A stretch of 64,000 nucleotides of DNA from Calliopsis andreniformis (Eukaryota; Arthropoda; Insecta; Hymenoptera; Andrenidae): assembly GCF_051401765.1 (NCBI RefSeq), contig NW_027480506.1, positions 992,001 through 1,056,000 on the forward strand. Reading direction: 5' to 3'. Position numbers and translations under genes: made by a program. The notes under the pieces are model-generated. The model was not told where the DNA came from and did no database searches. It was given only the letters and a program-made list of their open reading frames with translations. Of this stretch, positions 63,746 through 64,000 are shown in pieces (positions within the stretch are counted from its first letter, which is position 1; the number at the start of each line of letters is the position of its first letter).

Positions 63746-64000
63746 ATTCTATTGAGCATTGAGAATTGAGGATTGATGATTGAGTATTGAGGATTGAGGA
63801 TTGAGGATTGAGGATTGAGGATTGAGTATTGAAGATTGAGGATTGATGATTGAGGATTGAGGATTGAGGATTGAGGATTGAGAATTGAGGATTGAGGACT
63901 GAAGATTGTATATTGATGATTGAAGATTGAGGATTGAGGATTGAGTGTTGTGGATTGAGGTTGGAGGATTGAAGAGAGAGGACTGAGTGTTGGGGTGTGA

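Larger units (their letters stand above)
1..64000 (+). repeat. Heptameric satellite array, consensus GGATTGA, filling the window
   Basis: Nearly every stretch can be read as 7-bp steps of GGATTGA (TCAATCC on the other strand). Common variants are AGATTGA, GTATTGA, GAATTGA, TGATTGA, CGATTGA, GGGTTGA, GGTTTGA, GGACTGA and GGAATGA, plus 6-bp steps such as GGATGA that shift the register. Variation falls mostly in the first three or four bases, while the final TGA is kept almost everywhere. The monomer has three G, two A, two T and no C, so base skew is extreme and constant from end to end, which means the whole array has one orientation. Arrays of this size and layering are known from eukaryotic heterochromatin. 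The species and chromosomal location cannot be read from the window. Confidence 0.97.
60275..64000 (+). repeat. Higher-order unit U12 (partial, cut by the window end)
   Basis: The head is family I with the 713-bp deletion (CCTAGG 61812, first P-box 62136 at +1861). The half-box is 262 rather than 283 bp later, a private 21-bp loss of three heptamers. The second P-box (63087, degenerate) is only 951 bp after the first, a further 355-bp loss. The third P-box is at 63728, 641 bp on, so the tail is the long type typical of U3 and U11. The window stops 272 bp after the third P-box, in sequence matching 18387 of U3 and 59811 of U11. Confidence 0.82.

Noticed and set aside
1..64000. CRISPR array
   Set aside because: There is no alternation of constant repeat and unique spacer; the heptamer is continuous and variants recur in the same order in each unit.
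1..64000. Telomere repeat tract
   Set aside because: A G-rich heptamer resembles telomeric repeats in composition, but it is too degenerate, has a multi-kilobase higher-order structure, and matches no telomere motif I know (for example TTTAGGG or TTAGGG).
1..64000. Bacterial short tandem heptamer repeats as in some cyanobacteria
   Set aside because: Those are short tracts between genes. A 64-kb gene-free array with layered units fits eukaryotic satellite DNA better, though taxon cannot be proven here.
1..64000. Transposon or retroelement insertions
   Set aside because: I saw no terminal repeats, target duplications, poly-A tails or coding remnants. The few non-heptamer islands are 20-35 bp and recur at fixed unit positions.
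1..64000. tRNA or rRNA genes
   Set aside because: No tRNA box sequences or rRNA core segments are visible, and a nearly C-free strand cannot form those structures.

Overview
The whole 64-kb window is satellite DNA. The + strand is a head-to-tail array of a 7-bp monomer, consensus GGATTGA, with single-base variants. It is almost free of C, and no unrelated sequence longer than about 30 bp interrupts it. I found no supportable protein gene, RNA gene, transposon, CRISPR array or promoter. Long open frames exist on the minus strand only because the heptamer CCTCAAT has no stop in any frame and gives the same heptapeptide cycle (P-Q-S-S-I-L-N) in all three. On the + strand every frame meets TGA about every 21 bases. 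The frames are therefore a by-product of the repeat.

Sixty-four uninterrupted kilobases with layered higher-order structure suggest eukaryotic heterochromatin (centromeric, pericentromeric, subtelomeric or sex-chromosomal). The window holds nothing that names a taxon, and I do not recognise this satellite family.

Layout. Positions 1 to about 4.7 kb are an irregular, more diverged domain with repeated sub-blocks. A truncated unit follows at about 4.7-5.68 kb. From 5684 the array is built of higher-order units (U1-U12, 3.5-6.0 kb, roughly 500-850 heptamers each), all in one orientation. I delimit units at a landmark box containing CCATGAGAATTCAGG (the D-box), starting at 5684, 10384, 15341, 18851, 24155, 28399, 33356, 38971, 43989, 49007, 54990 and 60275. 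The full unit (U2, U6; 4957 bp) runs: D-box, G-rich island (+49), TTTCGGG island (+586), second TTTCGGG island with CCTAGG (+1537), palindromic P-box (+2574), half-box (+2857), second P-box (+3901), CTCGAG-marked tail (+4538), next D-box. The first 1537 bp keep exactly the same length in U2-U9, U11 and U12. Nearly all length change lies further on, apart from one 1026-bp insertion in the U10 head.

Two unit families can be told apart by linked variants. Family I (U2, U4, U5, U6, U10, head of U12) mostly carries a 1056-bp tail with CTCGAG. Family II (U3, head of U7, U8, U9, U11) carries a tail with a third P-box 641 bp after the second. U7 and U12 are opposite mosaics of head and tail. Shared deletions (713 bp in U4, U5 and U12), a shared chimeric junction (U7 and U10), a tandem pair of equal-length units (U8, U9) and a recurring U3-U4 / U11-U12 order about 40 kb apart record repeated unequal exchange and conversion. 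The array continues past both window ends.
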